From: Candidatus Fredericiella danica
GTDB lineage: Bacteria > Chloroflexota > Anaerolineae > Caldilineales > Caldilineaceae
DNA length: 64,000 nucleotides
Assembly: GCA_016713335.1 (NCBI GenBank)
Contig: JADJPH010000016.1
Coordinates: 1 to 64,000, forward strand
Direction of reading: 5' to 3'
Below the pieces are notes generated by a model that searched no databases, was not told the DNA's origin, and was given only the letters and a program-made list of their open reading frames with translations. Shown piece after piece: positions 27,675 through 37,500 of this stretch (position 1 is the first letter of the stretch; the number at the start of each line of letters is the position of its first letter). The position numbers and the translations under genes are program-made.

Positions 27675-28813
27675 ATGTACAAGCGACTCTGGGGTATATC
27701 CACGCTCCTAGTGGTGGCTGTGTTGCTGCTGAGCGCCTGCGCGGCGCCTGCTGCACCAGCCGCAGAACCGGCGGCGGCACCTGCTGCCGATGCGACGACC
27801 GAGTGTGCGACCAGGGACCCGGTCACCCTACAGTTGAAATGGGTGCCGCAAGCGCAATTTGCAGGATACTACGCAGCGCAAGGGGAAGGCTACTACGCGG
27901 ACGAATGCCTTGAGATCACCATCAATCCGGGTGGCCCCGACATCGTGCCAGAACAGGTGGTGGCAGGTGGCCAGGCGGACTTTGGCATCAATTTTATCCC
28001 AAGTCTTCTGTCTGCCCGCGAGCAGGGTACAAACCTCGTCAATATTGCGCAGGTTTTTGAGCGCAGCGCCATGCGCGAGATCTCCTGGAAGGACAGCAAT
28101 ATCACCGGTCCAGGCGACTTGAAAGGCAAAAGGTCGCGGTTTGGTTTGGCGGCAACGAGTTCGAATTGCTGGCAACGCTGGCAAAAGCCGGTCTCGACAA
28201 GGACAAGGATCTGGAATTGATTCAGCAGCCCTTTGATATGAATCTGCTGCTGGAGCGCCAGGTGGATGCCGCGGCGGCGATGACCTACAACGAACTGGCC
28301 CAGGTGCTTGAGGTCAAGAACCCTGCTACGGGCGAACTCCACCAGTTGGATGAGTTGAACGTCATTGACTTCAACACGGAAGGTACGGCGATGTTGCAGG
28401 ACGGCGTGTTTGTGACGGAGGAGTGGTTGCAGGATCCGCAGCATCAAGAACTGGCGACCCGCTTCCTGCGTGCTTCGTTTAAGGGGTGGATGTTCTGCCG
28501 TGACAATCCTGACAAATGTGTCGACTATGTGCTAGAGCAGGGACCGGCGCTGCCGCGTGGGCACCAGACGTGGATGATGAACGAGGTCAACCAGTTGATC
28601 TGGCCCTCGACGGCCGGCATTGGGCAGATGGATTCGGCGCTGTTTGAGCAGACGGCGCAGATCGCGCAGCAGTTTGGCGTCATCAAGACGCCACCCACTG
28701 CTGGGGCCTATGTCACCGACTATGCCAAGGCGGCGCTGACAGGCATCGAGGGTGACATCACCGGTAAAGACTGGAAGCCGGCTGAGATTACGATTACTGA
28801 GGGCGGGCAGTAG
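27675..28813 (+). CDS. NMT1/THI5-type ABC substrate-binding lipoprotein, frameshifted
   Basis: Binding protein of the SsuA/THI5-like family (thiamine precursors, pyrimidines, sulfonates and similar). Lipobox LLSAC at residues 17-21, then an Ala/Pro linker; the mature protein starts with VTLQLKWVPQAQFAGYYAA, a typical THI5/NMT1 opening. A one-base loss in an A run near 28130 splits the gene (first frame to 28220, second from about 28130 to 28813); adding one A restores GKKVAVWFGGNEFELL. RBS GGGGAGAG precedes ATG 27675. No permease or ATPase gene is adjacent, so the rest of the transporter is elsewhere. No TPP riboswitch is visible upstream. Confidence 0.85.
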
Positions 28814-28825
28814 CCGCTTCGCTGC

Positions 28826-28866
28826 CACGAAAAAACCGGGCCTCGATCAGGCCCGGTTTTTTCGTG
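28826..28866. terminator. Bidirectional terminator
   Basis: An 18-bp perfect inverted repeat, CACGAAAAAACCGGGCCT against AGGCCCGGTTTTTTCGTG, loop CGATC. The T6 in the right arm and A6 in the left arm make it active on both strands; it closes the binding-protein gene. Confidence 0.9.
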
Positions 28867-29033
28867 GTCGAGACAAGCTCCGGAGACAAAGGTCTCGGCT
28901 AGCAGCGCAAGTCCACCTGCGGAAGTGCTCTCTTATGAAATGTTTCTCCTATGCGTACTTTATAATCACTACGTCGTGTACAATGTGGGTATCCTGGTCA
29001 TTTTAACGCATTGTGATTGCCGGAGCCGCGAGT

Positions 29034-29970
29034 ATGCAACCACGTCTGGCTTGCGCCGATTTTACCTTTCCGCTGCTTGCGCATGCGCAAGTGCTACAGT
29101 TGATCGGTATGCTTGAATTTGAGGGAGTCGATATCGGTCTGTTTGAGGGACGTTCGCACCTGTGGCCGTCACAAGCCTTCGGCGACCCGGCGGGGAATGG
29201 TCGCCATTTGCGTCACCAACTGGAAGCCTATGGGTTGGTGGTGGCGGATATCTTTCTACAACTGGACCCGGACTTTACGCCCTATGCGATCAATCAGCCG
29301 GATGCCACGCGCCGGATGCACGCCCGCGACAGCTTTCTGCGTTTGCTTGACTATGCAGGGCATGCCGGCGCCCGGCATGTGACGACTTTGCCGGGTGTTG
29401 CTTTCGCGGAGGAGCGCGAGGCGGACTCCTGGGATCGCGGTGGAGGAACTGCAATGGCGCGTGGAGCAGGTGCGAACCTATGGGCTGGTTTTGGGGGTGG
29501 AGCCACATGTGGGGTCGATCACCTCCAGTCCGGAGGCTGCGCTTGCGTTGATCGGTGCGGTGCCCGGACTTACCCTGACACTGGACTACACGCATTTCAC
29601 CCGTCTTGGTCTGGCGGATGTGGCGATTGAGCCGCTGCTGGCCCATGCCAGCCACTTTCACGTCCGTGGTGCGTGTAAAGGCCGGCTGCAGGCGCCATTT
29701 AAGGAGAACACGATCGACTATGATCGCGTTTTGACGCAAATGGCTGCGACCGGCTATGCCGGGTGGCTGGGGATTGAGTACGTGTGGATCGATTGGGAGC
29801 GCTGCAACGAGTGTGACAACCTGTCGGAGACGATCCTATTTCGGGACTATGTACGGCGCGTTTTACACCAGTTGGTGGCGCTGGACCCGGCCTTAGCGGG
29901 CGCACGGTCGCTCGATCTGGCGCTGGCCGCACGCAGATCAGCGGACACAGGTGAAGTCGTCAGGCTTTAG
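29034..29970 (+). CDS. Xylose-isomerase-like TIM-barrel sugar phosphate isomerase/epimerase, frameshifted
   Basis: About 310 residues of the AP_endonuc_2/IolE-type barrel, which acts on sugars with a divalent metal. Typical strands and ligands: ILQLDPDF-like first half, GVEPHVGSI (Glu ligand), LTLTLDYTHF (Asp and His), SHFHVRGA (His) and YAGWLGIEYVW (Glu). One indel near 29415 separates the frame that starts at ATG 29034 from the frame that ends at 29970. No clear RBS. Substrate unknown. It ends next to a class II aldolase on the other strand, so both may belong to pentose or uronate metabolism. Confidence 0.8.
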
Positions 29971-30023
29971 GCCGGCCGTTGCAACTTTCGGGGCAGCGAC
30001 AGCACGCAATTGTAGGTAAGATC

Positions 30024-30066
30024 CGGCTTGCGGCGCCTGGTCCATCGGACCAGGCGCCGCAAGCCG
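30024..30066. terminator. 19-bp perfect inverted repeat between convergent genes
   Basis: CGGCTTGCGGCGCCTGGTC (30024-30042) pairs with GACCAGGCGCCGCAAGCCG (30048-30066), loop CATCG. It lies between the convergent genes ending at 29970 and 30116. GC-rich with no T tract; probably a shared transcription end. Confidence 0.65.
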
Positions 30067-30115
30067 ATCTGGTGTGAAGGAGCGATGAAGCCGGCAATTC
30101 AAAGCCGTTATAGCG

Positions 30116-30838
30116 TCATGCCACGCCGCCGTGGAACATCTCGTGCGTGACGATGGTCGGCTTGCCGTGGAGCAGTGCCAGGTGATAGATCTGCGCCGCA
30201 TGCTCAACGATGACGGTGCGCCGGAACGCTTCGTCGACTGTGCGACCGGCGGTCATGAGCCCGTGATTCGCCCACACCACCCCGTACCCACCGTTCATTA
30301 CCCGCACCATTTCATACCCAAATGCGTCGCTGCCGCTAGGCATGTAGGGCATGATTGGAATTGGTCCGCCCAGATTCACCAGCAGACTGGCGACAACGGT
30401 ATCGATAGGGATGCCGACGGCGCCCAGGCAGCCTACATAGGGTGGTTCGGTGTGGATCATGGCGAAGAGATCCGGGCGCTCGCGATATGCCGTACAGTGT
30501 ACCGGTGTTTCATACGACGGATCAAAGCGGCCTGCGATTTTCTTGCCAGATTCATCGACAATCACCAAATCGTCCGCCGAAAGTTCGCCATAGTGCATAT
30601 CGTGCGGTGTGATGGCAATCAAGCCAGTTTGGGGATCGCGTGCGCTGACATTGCCCTGCGTGTTTGGCACCAGGCCCATCTCAGCCGTACGCCGCGCGAA
30701 GAAGATGATGTCCTGGCAGAGGGCACGAGAAACGTGTTCCACGAATGACTCCTTGACCCGGTTTGGGATTGCACGGGCGGGTCGGGCCGCGGTCTCGGGG
30801 CCAACATGAACTGAGTGTAGTAGAAGCGTTGGGGCCAT
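30116..30838 (-). CDS. Class II aldolase/adducin-family protein
   Basis: A 240-residue relative of L-fuculose-phosphate and L-ribulose-phosphate aldolases/epimerases. Visible are the phosphate-binding TQGNVSARDP, the catalytic Glu in YETPVHCTAYRERPD, and the late His in VVWANHGLMTAG. The zinc pair usually written HTH reads HTE (MIHTEPPYVG), so the second His ligand is replaced by Glu, which may change the metal site or the reaction. Start uncertain: ATG at 30838 is the first, but homology begins about 35 residues later. Convergent with the TIM-barrel gene. Confidence 0.82.
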   Translation of the reverse strand: MAPTLLLHSVHVGPETAARPARAIPNRVKESFVEHVSRALCQDIIFFARRTAEMGLVPNTQGNVSARDPQTGLIAITPHDMHYGELSADDLVIVDESGKKIAGRFDPSYETPVHCTAYRERPDLFAMIHTEPPYVGCLGAVGIPIDTVVASLLVNLGGPIPIMPYMPSGSDAFGYEMVRVMNGGYGVVWANHGLMTAGRTVDEAFRRTVIVEHAAQIYHLALLHGKPTIVTHEMFHGGVA

Positions 30839-31070
30839 GCACCGGGCATGGCACGCTGAATGTACTTAATCATCGTAAAACTACCTCAAGCAGGCGTCAA
30901 CTTTTGCGCCTGCGCCGATAAGTTGGCAGAAATTCGAGCGGAGTTGGCAGACCTCACGACCGGATCTCAACTATGATTGGGATACAAATGAAGAGCCTTC
31001 AGGCAGCCTTTCCTCACTTGAGTAGAGGGCAGGAATGCACAAAGGTGGTGCTCTTCCGGAGGATGCAACC

Positions 31071-31439
31071 ATGACCGCAGAAGGGAGTCAGGACCGTTTT
31101 GGCCACTATTGTGTAAACCAGCGAGCAACGCCGCTTGGGCTTGAGGTCGGGGTGGAGCAACTAGCGCAATGGCGGGCGCATTTCACCCGTCAGTTGCTGG
31201 ATCTATTCTTGGATGAGGACATCTTTATCGCGTTGACACAGTCAATGGATGAGCGCCCAGACTTGTTTTCAGACGCGCGGGGCCGGCTGCTGCGCTTTGA
31301 TGCATGGCGCACCGCAGTGTTGGATGGTCGGTGGACGCTGGAGGGGGGATACCGGGAGCGCCAATCGGGCAGCATCCAGCGGCTCGGCAGCGTGCTAGAG
31401 GCTGTCTGTGGGTTGTGTAGACCGCGGCGGGTCAACTAG
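31071..31439 (+). CDS. Hypothetical protein, about 122 residues
   Basis: No family recognised. ATG 31071 is preceded by GGAGG at a good distance; an earlier ATG at 31035 is weaker. The protein is soluble and mixed in composition, with helical stretches (LAQWRAHFTRQLLDLFLDED) and a final CGLCRPRR. Its stop codon overlaps the end of the convergent STAND regulator gene by 8 bases. No function proposed. Confidence 0.55.
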   Translation: MTAEGSQDRFGHYCVNQRATPLGLEVGVEQLAQWRAHFTRQLLDLFLDEDIFIALTQSMDERPDLFSDARGRLLRFDAWRTAVLDGRWTLEGGYRERQSGSIQRLGSVLEAVCGLCRPRRVN

Positions 31440-34092
31440 CGCATTGTGTGAGCAGCGATTGGGTGGCGGCAATTTCATGGGGCAGGCTTAGCGATCGATA
31501 GATAGTCAGCGCCTTGTCCAGCGATTTCGTTGCCTCGGTGGTTTGGTTCATTTGTAGTTGCACCTTACCAAGTGCTCGCCAAGCACCCGCTTCGGTGCTG
31601 CGGTCGTCGATTGCTCTGGCATTGTCGATTGCAGCCTGCATCAACGCCAGGGATTCCACGTCCCGTTTCTGGTGTTGGCGCACATGCCCCAGCACAATGC
31701 AGGCTGGTGCGCGGAAGAATTCCTCTTCCTGGCTGAGCGAATAGTGCGCGTAGTGTTCCGCCTCCGCCCATTGCTCCATACCAAGGTGGGCTTCAGCGAC
31801 GCTGGCGGCCAGTCCGGCAATCAGGTAAGGGTTGCGCAGTCTCTCGGCCTCCGCGAGCGCCGCGGCTGCTTCACGATGAGCCTCTTCATAACGCCCGCTG
31901 AAGGTGAACACGGCGGCTCGGTTCAGCATGTCATACAGCGGGCTGACCACGTCGCCACGCCTGTGATCGCACGCAATAGCTGCCGTGCTAAAGTGGAGCG
32001 CCTGCTCATAGTTGCCAAGGCGTGCGTGGAGGGCGCCGAGATATGAGTTGATTCGCGAGAGGGCGCCCAGGTCGCTGTCGTTCTCCTCGACGCTTTGCAG
32101 GGCGGATTCCAGATAGGAAAGCGCCGCCTGATAATCGCCATTGATTGCGGCGATGTCGCCTAGAAATGCATCGGCCTTGGCGCGTGCCAGCAGCGCCTGG
32201 CGGCGGGCCTCCGGCAGATCGTGGAGCCGGTAGAGTTGGAGAAAACTTAATCTGCCATGCACCACGACTTCGCGCTGTTGTGGGAGTCCTGATAGCGTAT
32301 CCAAGGAATTACGATAGTGATTAAGCGCCTGTTCGACCTGACCCTGCATTTCGGCAACTTCGCCTCTGCTGTACAACACGTGAGCTGCCGTCGGACTTTG
32401 TGGCGTAGGTATAAGGGTTTGCAACTCTGTGTCTGCTTCTTCCGGTCGACCTGCGAGCATCAGCAATTCGCTACGTGAAATCTGGAGGGCCGTGCAGTCA
32501 GATGCGTTCTTAAGATCGGCAGTGGAGATGCGCTGGAGCAAAGTCAACGCCACCGCACCACGACCATGCTCAATTTCATTGTGACGGTGGGCATACCACT
32601 GCCAAATCGCCTGCTCAGGACGGCGGGCCAGGATAAAGTGATGCATCGCATAGATATACTCGCCGCGTGTTGCGCGCAACTCGGCGGCCTGGAGATGGAG
32701 GTGGGGTAGGAGGTCCGGCGGGATCAGCTTATAGGCGGCGCCACGGGTGTGCTGGAATAGGCGCATACCACCCTGATCGTCGCTTTCAATGAGACCGCGG
32801 TCTTGTAGCGTAGCAACGATTTCGCGATGGTTAGCCCAGGCGTCTGCGGGTGTCGGGTTGCGGAAAACGGCAAGTTGATAGATCACATCGCGTTCCGGCT
32901 GGGTGAGGCGGCGCCAGATGCGTTTGAAGAGCGCCTCCGATGTGGGCGCCTGTGGCAAGGCCAGCAGCGCGGTGTCAATGTCATCGCCGCACCCGGCCAA
33001 CGCTGAAAGTAAATGGATGAGGACGGGGATCCCCCGCGTGGACTTGTGAATCCGTTTGCATTGATCAGCGGTTGGCGGCGCAACACCGTTCGCCTGAAAA
33101 ATTGCTCCTATCGATTCGTCGCCAAGGCCGTCAAGTTGTATCGTCAAGTCGGCCGGGAGCAGGGCGCGGTAGCCGATCAAGAGCAATGGTGCGATTGTGC
33201 GGAGTTCTTCAAGGAAGTGAGCGAACTGGATGTGTTCCGGCATATCGTCGCCCAACGCATCTACTTCGTCAATACAGAAGAGTGGGTGCGCATCAGCCAG
33301 CGTGGCAACGTCGTGGCGGAGTAGCCCAAGTGCGCGCTCGACGTCGGCGGCGCCGCGGTCAGCAACGACTTGCCGCCACAGGTTGCCGGCGCCCAGCCCG
33401 CGTAGAAAGTAACCTAGCGCGAAGATGATGCTGGCGACCTGGTCATTAAAGTCACTGCGCACCGTATACCAGAAGACGCGTTCATATCTCTTTTGTGCCG
33501 GTCTAGCATTGACGGCCGGTGGCCATTCGCCGGCGATGTTGACGCCCAGGGTGGTTTTGCCCACCCCGCTGGGACCGGTAATGTAGACCGATTCGCCTCT
33601 GATAAGGGTTGCAAGGGCTTGCTCCTGAGGGCTGAGGCGCCCAATCATGGTTCGTCTGGTGAGGGTTTCTGTGCGGAGGGGTGGGAGCACTGCGCGATGC
33701 AGGGCATGCGCAAGGGTCTTGATTGCTTTCTGCCGGGCGCGATAATAGGTACGTTCCGACATGCTCAACGACAGCGCCAGACCAACATTATCAAGGTTTG
33801 GATTGCGCACCATGTATGCAACGGTTAAGATCTGCGCCAACTCGACGTCCAGGCTGCCGAGCAGATTCTGGACCATCTTCTGAAAGGCGGTGCCGCGCTC
33901 ATGGGCGTTGGCGCTGGCTGAAAGCGGCATGCTTTGGCCCAGGAAATAGGGCGCAGCAAGCGGTGAATTGGCGCCCAGCCACTCTGGATCGGTGAAATGC
34001 TCAAGGGCGCGTTCAAGCTGGCGATCGAAAGCATCTAGTTCGGCGTCGGCCGGATTCGGATCGATTCTTGGCTTTTTTGGCATTGGCGGCAA
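31432..34092 (-). CDS. HTH-STAND ATPase-TPR regulatory protein
   Basis: An 886-residue signal-transduction ATPase. Residues 85-130 look like an HTH (NLDNVGLALSLSMSERTYYR), then the NTPase has Walker A ITGPSGVGKTTL near residue 170 and Walker B PLFCIDEVDALGDD near 270, then a winged-helix region and about 350 residues of TPR-like repeats (SRGEVAEMQGQVEQALNHYR and similar). This order is that of MalT/AfsR/NLR-type switches with the DNA-binding part at the N-terminus. No second domain with enzymatic function is seen. Divergent from a lipoprotein gene (34211) that it may control. The ligand is unknown. Confidence 0.85.
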   Translation of the reverse strand: MPPMPKKPRIDPNPADAELDAFDRQLERALEHFTDPEWLGANSPLAAPYFLGQSMPLSASANAHERGTAFQKMVQNLLGSLDVELAQILTVAYMVRNPNLDNVGLALSLSMSERTYYRARQKAIKTLAHALHRAVLPPLRTETLTRRTMIGRLSPQEQALATLIRGESVYITGPSGVGKTTLGVNIAGEWPPAVNARPAQKRYERVFWYTVRSDFNDQVASIIFALGYFLRGLGAGNLWRQVVADRGAADVERALGLLRHDVATLADAHPLFCIDEVDALGDDMPEHIQFAHFLEELRTIAPLLLIGYRALLPADLTIQLDGLGDESIGAIFQANGVAPPTADQCKRIHKSTRGIPVLIHLLSALAGCGDDIDTALLALPQAPTSEALFKRIWRRLTQPERDVIYQLAVFRNPTPADAWANHREIVATLQDRGLIESDDQGGMRLFQHTRGAAYKLIPPDLLPHLHLQAAELRATRGEYIYAMHHFILARRPEQAIWQWYAHRHNEIEHGRGAVALTLLQRISTADLKNASDCTALQISRSELLMLAGRPEEADTELQTLIPTPQSPTAAHVLYSRGEVAEMQGQVEQALNHYRNSLDTLSGLPQQREVVVHGRLSFLQLYRLHDLPEARRQALLARAKADAFLGDIAAINGDYQAALSYLESALQSVEENDSDLGALSRINSYLGALHARLGNYEQALHFSTAAIACDHRRGDVVSPLYDMLNRAAVFTFSGRYEEAHREAAAALAEAERLRNPYLIAGLAASVAEAHLGMEQWAEAEHYAHYSLSQEEEFFRAPACIVLGHVRQHQKRDVESLALMQAAIDNARAIDDRSTEAGAWRALGKVQLQMNQTTEATKSLDKALTIYRSLSLPHEIAATQSLLTQCAS

Positions 34093-34210
34093 CGTGTTCT
34101 GAGGTGATTCTTGGGGGACTGGCTAAGATAAATTCTAGGTGTTTGTACTAAGCGTATCACAGGGAAAACGCGAAACCAAGCGTCCATCATGTGTCGAAAA
34201 GGAGATTCAT

Positions 34211-35372
34211 ATGGCATCACAGCGTTTCCGGATCGGCGATGCAGTTGTCGGTCTGACGGTCTTGTTCGGTTTGTTGTTGCTCGTTGGATGTACAGCCGTC
34301 GCGCCCGCCTCACCCGCAGCGCCTGCGGCGTCTGAAGGAGCTGCGGGGGCAACGCCACCTGTGGCGCCGGAGGCGCCTGGCACCTGTGTTGTTAAATTTT
34401 CCGAGGGTGATTTGGTGACCCGAACGTGCTCTGAGGAGGTGGATGAACCGGCGCTGCTTGAGCGGGCGGCGGTGTGTAATGACATTGCGTCATTCGATGC
34501 CGCAAATGCGGACGAGATTCCTGGTAATGGAGGGTTGCCGATCGCCTGGACATTCGGCGTCAACTTCGACCAATTGTCTGCGGCGGACAACCCGCTTGGC
34601 TGTTTCCGGCTGTACTGGCTTGACGAAGCGAGTTCGGAGTTTGTCCCGATCGATGACGGTGGTGTCGTCATCGATACCTGCCAGCGTATCAAGACAACAT
34701 CAGATGACGTACCACAGGTTGCCGGCGGGGCCGCGGTGTTTGCCGGCGCCGGCGGTGTGACATGCCATATGAACATTGCTGCCTGGGCAAATGATCAGGC
34801 TGTGCGACGTCTTGCTGAGATGCGTTTCGCACCTGATGTGTTCCGCAAGATCAGTAGTGAGTTGGACGCGTTCACGCAGACCAACCCACAGACTTACACC
34901 AATCTGACCATGGTGGCTGCCGTGCCCTGGCCGGAGGATTGTTGCAAGCCTACGGGTGAAGAGGTCGGCGCAGTCATGCCGGTCGTCCGATACGCTCCTT
35001 CACCGGACAACGGTGTGAACCCAACGATTCAATTGCTGGAGCGATCCGATCTGCGCGCATCATTTGTGCCAACGTCGTGCGACGAGGAACCGAATCTGGC
35101 AGATGACATCCTCGCCTCATTGGTTGTGGATCGACTATACCGCCGCCGCAGTTGGTGTGTCGCGCTATCCGCTTTATGCCCATATGGTTTCCGTGACGGT
35201 TGATACCTGTGAGGTCGATCCAACACCTGCCCCCGTCCCGTTCTGGATTGGGGATGCGTATCTTGAGATCGGCTTTGACGCAACGCAGCCGGAGACGAGT
35301 TTCCGGGGCAATATCGACGGCGTACTTATCGACCCCCTTGATTCGAAGCCACCTACAAGCATCAAGGACTAG
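34211..35372 (+). CDS. Lipoprotein of unknown function, frameshifted
   Basis: ATG 34211 has AAGGAGA at the ideal distance. Lipobox LLVGC at residues 23-27, then an Ala/Pro linker, then a domain of about 330 residues rich in Cys (VCNDIASFD, CFRLYWLDEASSEF, CQRIKTTSDD, CHMNIAAW). The first frame stops at 35203; from about 35120 another frame continues (VGVSRYPLYAHMVSVTVDTC) to TAG 35370-35372, so one indel. The piece around residue 150 looks like an extracellular beta domain. Exported and anchored to the membrane. Divergent from the STAND regulator; no known family. Confidence 0.65.
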
Positions 35373-35426
35373 AAATGAGAGACTCGTTCAGTTGCTCCCT
35401 CGTTGCTGAACGAGTCTCTCATTTCT
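35371..35426. terminator. 21-bp perfect inverted repeat after the lipoprotein gene
   Basis: AGAAATGAGAGACTCGTTCAG (35371-35391) pairs with CTGAACGAGTCTCTCATTTCT (35406-35426), loop of 14 bases. It begins within the stop codon of the lipoprotein gene. Probable terminator or mRNA end structure; nothing else is seen up to 35590. Confidence 0.65.
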
Positions 35427-35607
35427 GCACTAGCTCACGCTGAGATCGATGGCCCGATCCTCCGGATGTTTGACATCGCCCCTGCGTCGCATTATTGTTT
35501 TGCAAACCGTGCGCGGTGGTGCCGCATCCAATGGCGTGCGCGTGCCATCACGGAATTGGGGTGTGCGCTGTCAATTTTGGGTTAGACGAAGTGATGGAGG
35601 ATTCACC

Positions 35608-36611
35608 ATGCAATTATTGAAAGACGCCGACGCCTCGCTTGAGCCGCTGCGCGGCAAAACAGTGGCGGTGTTGGGCTATGGCAATCAGGGGCAGGCGCAG
35701 GCGCTTAACTTGCGCGACAGCGGCATCCAGGTGATTGTCGGCAATCGCGACGACCTGTACCGAGAACGTGCTATCCTGGACGGTTTTGTGCCGCTCACGA
35801 TCCGTCAGGCGGCAGAGGCGGGGGACATCCTGCTGATCCTGACGACCGACGAATCGCAGCCGCTGATTTGGGCGGAGGAGATTGCGCCTGGGGTCAAACC
35901 TGGCAAGACACTCGTCTGGGCTAGTGGCTACAATGTCTGTTTTGACCTTATCCCATTACCTAAGGATGTGGACGTCATCATGGTGGCGCCGCGCATGATC
36001 GGCGTCGATGTCCGCAACCTCTTTGTCGCGGGTCCGGCGCGCTGGCGCAATTTGCCGTCCACCAGGATGTCTCGGGCCATGCGCGTGAAATAGCGCTGGC
36101 ATTGTGCAAAGGCATTGGGCTGACGCGGGGTGGCGTCTTTGAATCCTCGTTCTGTGAAGAGGCCGAACTTGACCTCTTTGCCGAGCAGGTTGTCTGGGCG
36201 GGGCTGACGGCATGGTTCGTGACCTGTTTTGAATTGGGCGTCGAACACGGCTTCTCGCCGGAATTGATGGTGATGGAACTCTATGCGTCCGGCGAAGCCG
36301 CCCAGATTTTTGCCAACATGACGCGCAACGGCTTTTTCAAACAGATGTCGCACCATTCGACGACAAGCCAGTACGGCACACTCTCGCGCGGTCCGGCGCT
36401 AATTAGCGACGAAATGCGGGCGCGGGCACGGGCGACCCTGGCCGGCATCCACAACGGTGACTTTGCTCGCGAATGGAGCAACGAACAGGCCGGGGGATCG
36501 GCGCGCCTCGAGACGCTGCGCGCCGCCGCACTCAACCATCCCATGAGCCAGGCGGAACTGGGCGTGATTTCGGCAGTGCAGGCCGTTGGAAAGGCGCCGA
36601 AGGCGCCATGA
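35608..36611 (+). CDS. Ketol-acid reductoisomerase homologue with altered active site, frameshifted
   Basis: About 334 residues with the class I KARI layout: the N-terminal Rossmann VLGYGNQGQAQALNLRDSG and the C-terminal knotted helical domain. One indel near 36040. The metal pair region LDLFAEQVVW is kept, and VHQDVSG is present. Three positions that are near-invariant in IlvC differ: AHGFNI reads ASGYNV (catalytic His lost), APKGPG reads APRMIG (Lys to Arg) and TAEYG reads TSQYG (metal-ligand Glu to Gln). It is unlikely to make branched-chain amino acids, and no ilvB/N/D gene is near. Its stop overlaps the next gene as ATGA. RBS TGGAGG upstream. Confidence 0.8.
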
Positions 36612-37388
36612 ACCAACTGGATGGAAAAGTGGCCGTGGTCACCGGCGCGGCCCAGGGGATCGGGCTAGGCATCGCACGTGCGCTGCTCAGTGCTGGGGCG
36701 GCGGTCGTGATCAGCGACGTGAATGGCACAGAGGGAGAGCGGGTCGTTGCCGAACTGGTAGCGACCGATGGACGCGTTGCCTTTTGCCAGACTGATGTGG
36801 CCGATGACTCAGCCGTGGCCAACCTGATCGAGTTTGCGGTGGTGCACTTTGGCAGACTGGACATTGTGGTGAACAATGCCGGCGTTGTGGCGGTCCAGAC
36901 GGTGGAGGAAGCTTCCGTCGCCGATTGGGATCGGGTGATGGCAGTCAATGTCCGGTCGATCTTTTTGACGCCGAAATATGCCCTGCCCCATCTTCGCCGT
37001 GCCGGCGGCGGTGCGATCCTGAATGTAGCCTCGGTGTCCAGCTTCTTTGGGCAGCAGCATACGCCCGCGTATGTTGCGAGCAAAGGTGCAGCGCTGATGC
37101 TGACCAAATCGCTTGCCGTGGACTACGGTCCCGAACACATCCGGGTCAACGCGCTCTGTCCGGGCATCACCGACACCCCATGCTGCGCTATCATGCGCGG
37201 CCACGGATGACCCGGATGCGCTGCTTGCGCAGCGGCTCAGGCGGGTGCCGCTAGGCGACATGCTCTATCCGGACGACATGGGGCGTGCGGCGGTCTTCTT
37301 GTGCAGCGCGGATGCTGCCGGCATCACGGGCGCTTCACTTGTCGTGGATGCCGGATATTCCTCGTGTTTGGAATTCACGCCGCCTTAA
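36608..37388 (+). CDS. Short-chain dehydrogenase/reductase (SDR), frameshifted
   Basis: About 258 residues, classical SDR. Cofactor motif TGAAQGIGLGIA, NNAG at residue 90, catalytic Ser in NVASVSSFFG and YxxxK in AYVASKGA. One indel around 37180-37200 separates the body from the C-terminus (VFLCSADAAGITGASLVVDA). ATG 36608 overlaps the stop of the KARI-like gene (ATGA), so translation is coupled and the two proteins probably act in one pathway. NAD(P)-dependent oxidation or reduction of an unknown alcohol or ketone. Confidence 0.9.
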
Positions 37389-37500
37389 CGTGTCTCGTCT
37401 CGTATTCCGTATCTCGTATCCCGTACTGAGCTCGAAGCGGAAGCGCATGTGCACACCACGAGATACGGGATACGCGATACGCAACACGCTACTTTTGCCC
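37389..37500. repeat. Inverted repeat built of CGTATC/GATACG units
   Basis: The left arm (CGTATCTCGTATCCCGTA, about 37408-37425) and right arm (TACGGGATACGCGATACG, about 37464-37481) are near-perfect complements, and further CTCGTAT/GATACG units lie around them. A related copy precedes the pseudogene at 43007. It is an intergenic repeat element at the edge of the duplicated block, not coding. Confidence 0.7.

Noticed and set aside
26762..27826. 354-residue minus-strand open frame across the end of uvrA
   Set aside because: It lies opposite a fully conserved uvrA, has no recognisable domain, and its composition is that of an antisense shadow.
28100..28150. Programmed ribosomal frameshift at the A run of the NMT1-type gene
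   Set aside because: No downstream structure or conserved slippery heptamer was seen, and similar breaks occur throughout the window, so an indel error is simpler.
35608..36611. Functional ilvC for branched-chain amino acid synthesis
   Set aside because: Three key active-site positions differ and no ilv or leu gene is near.
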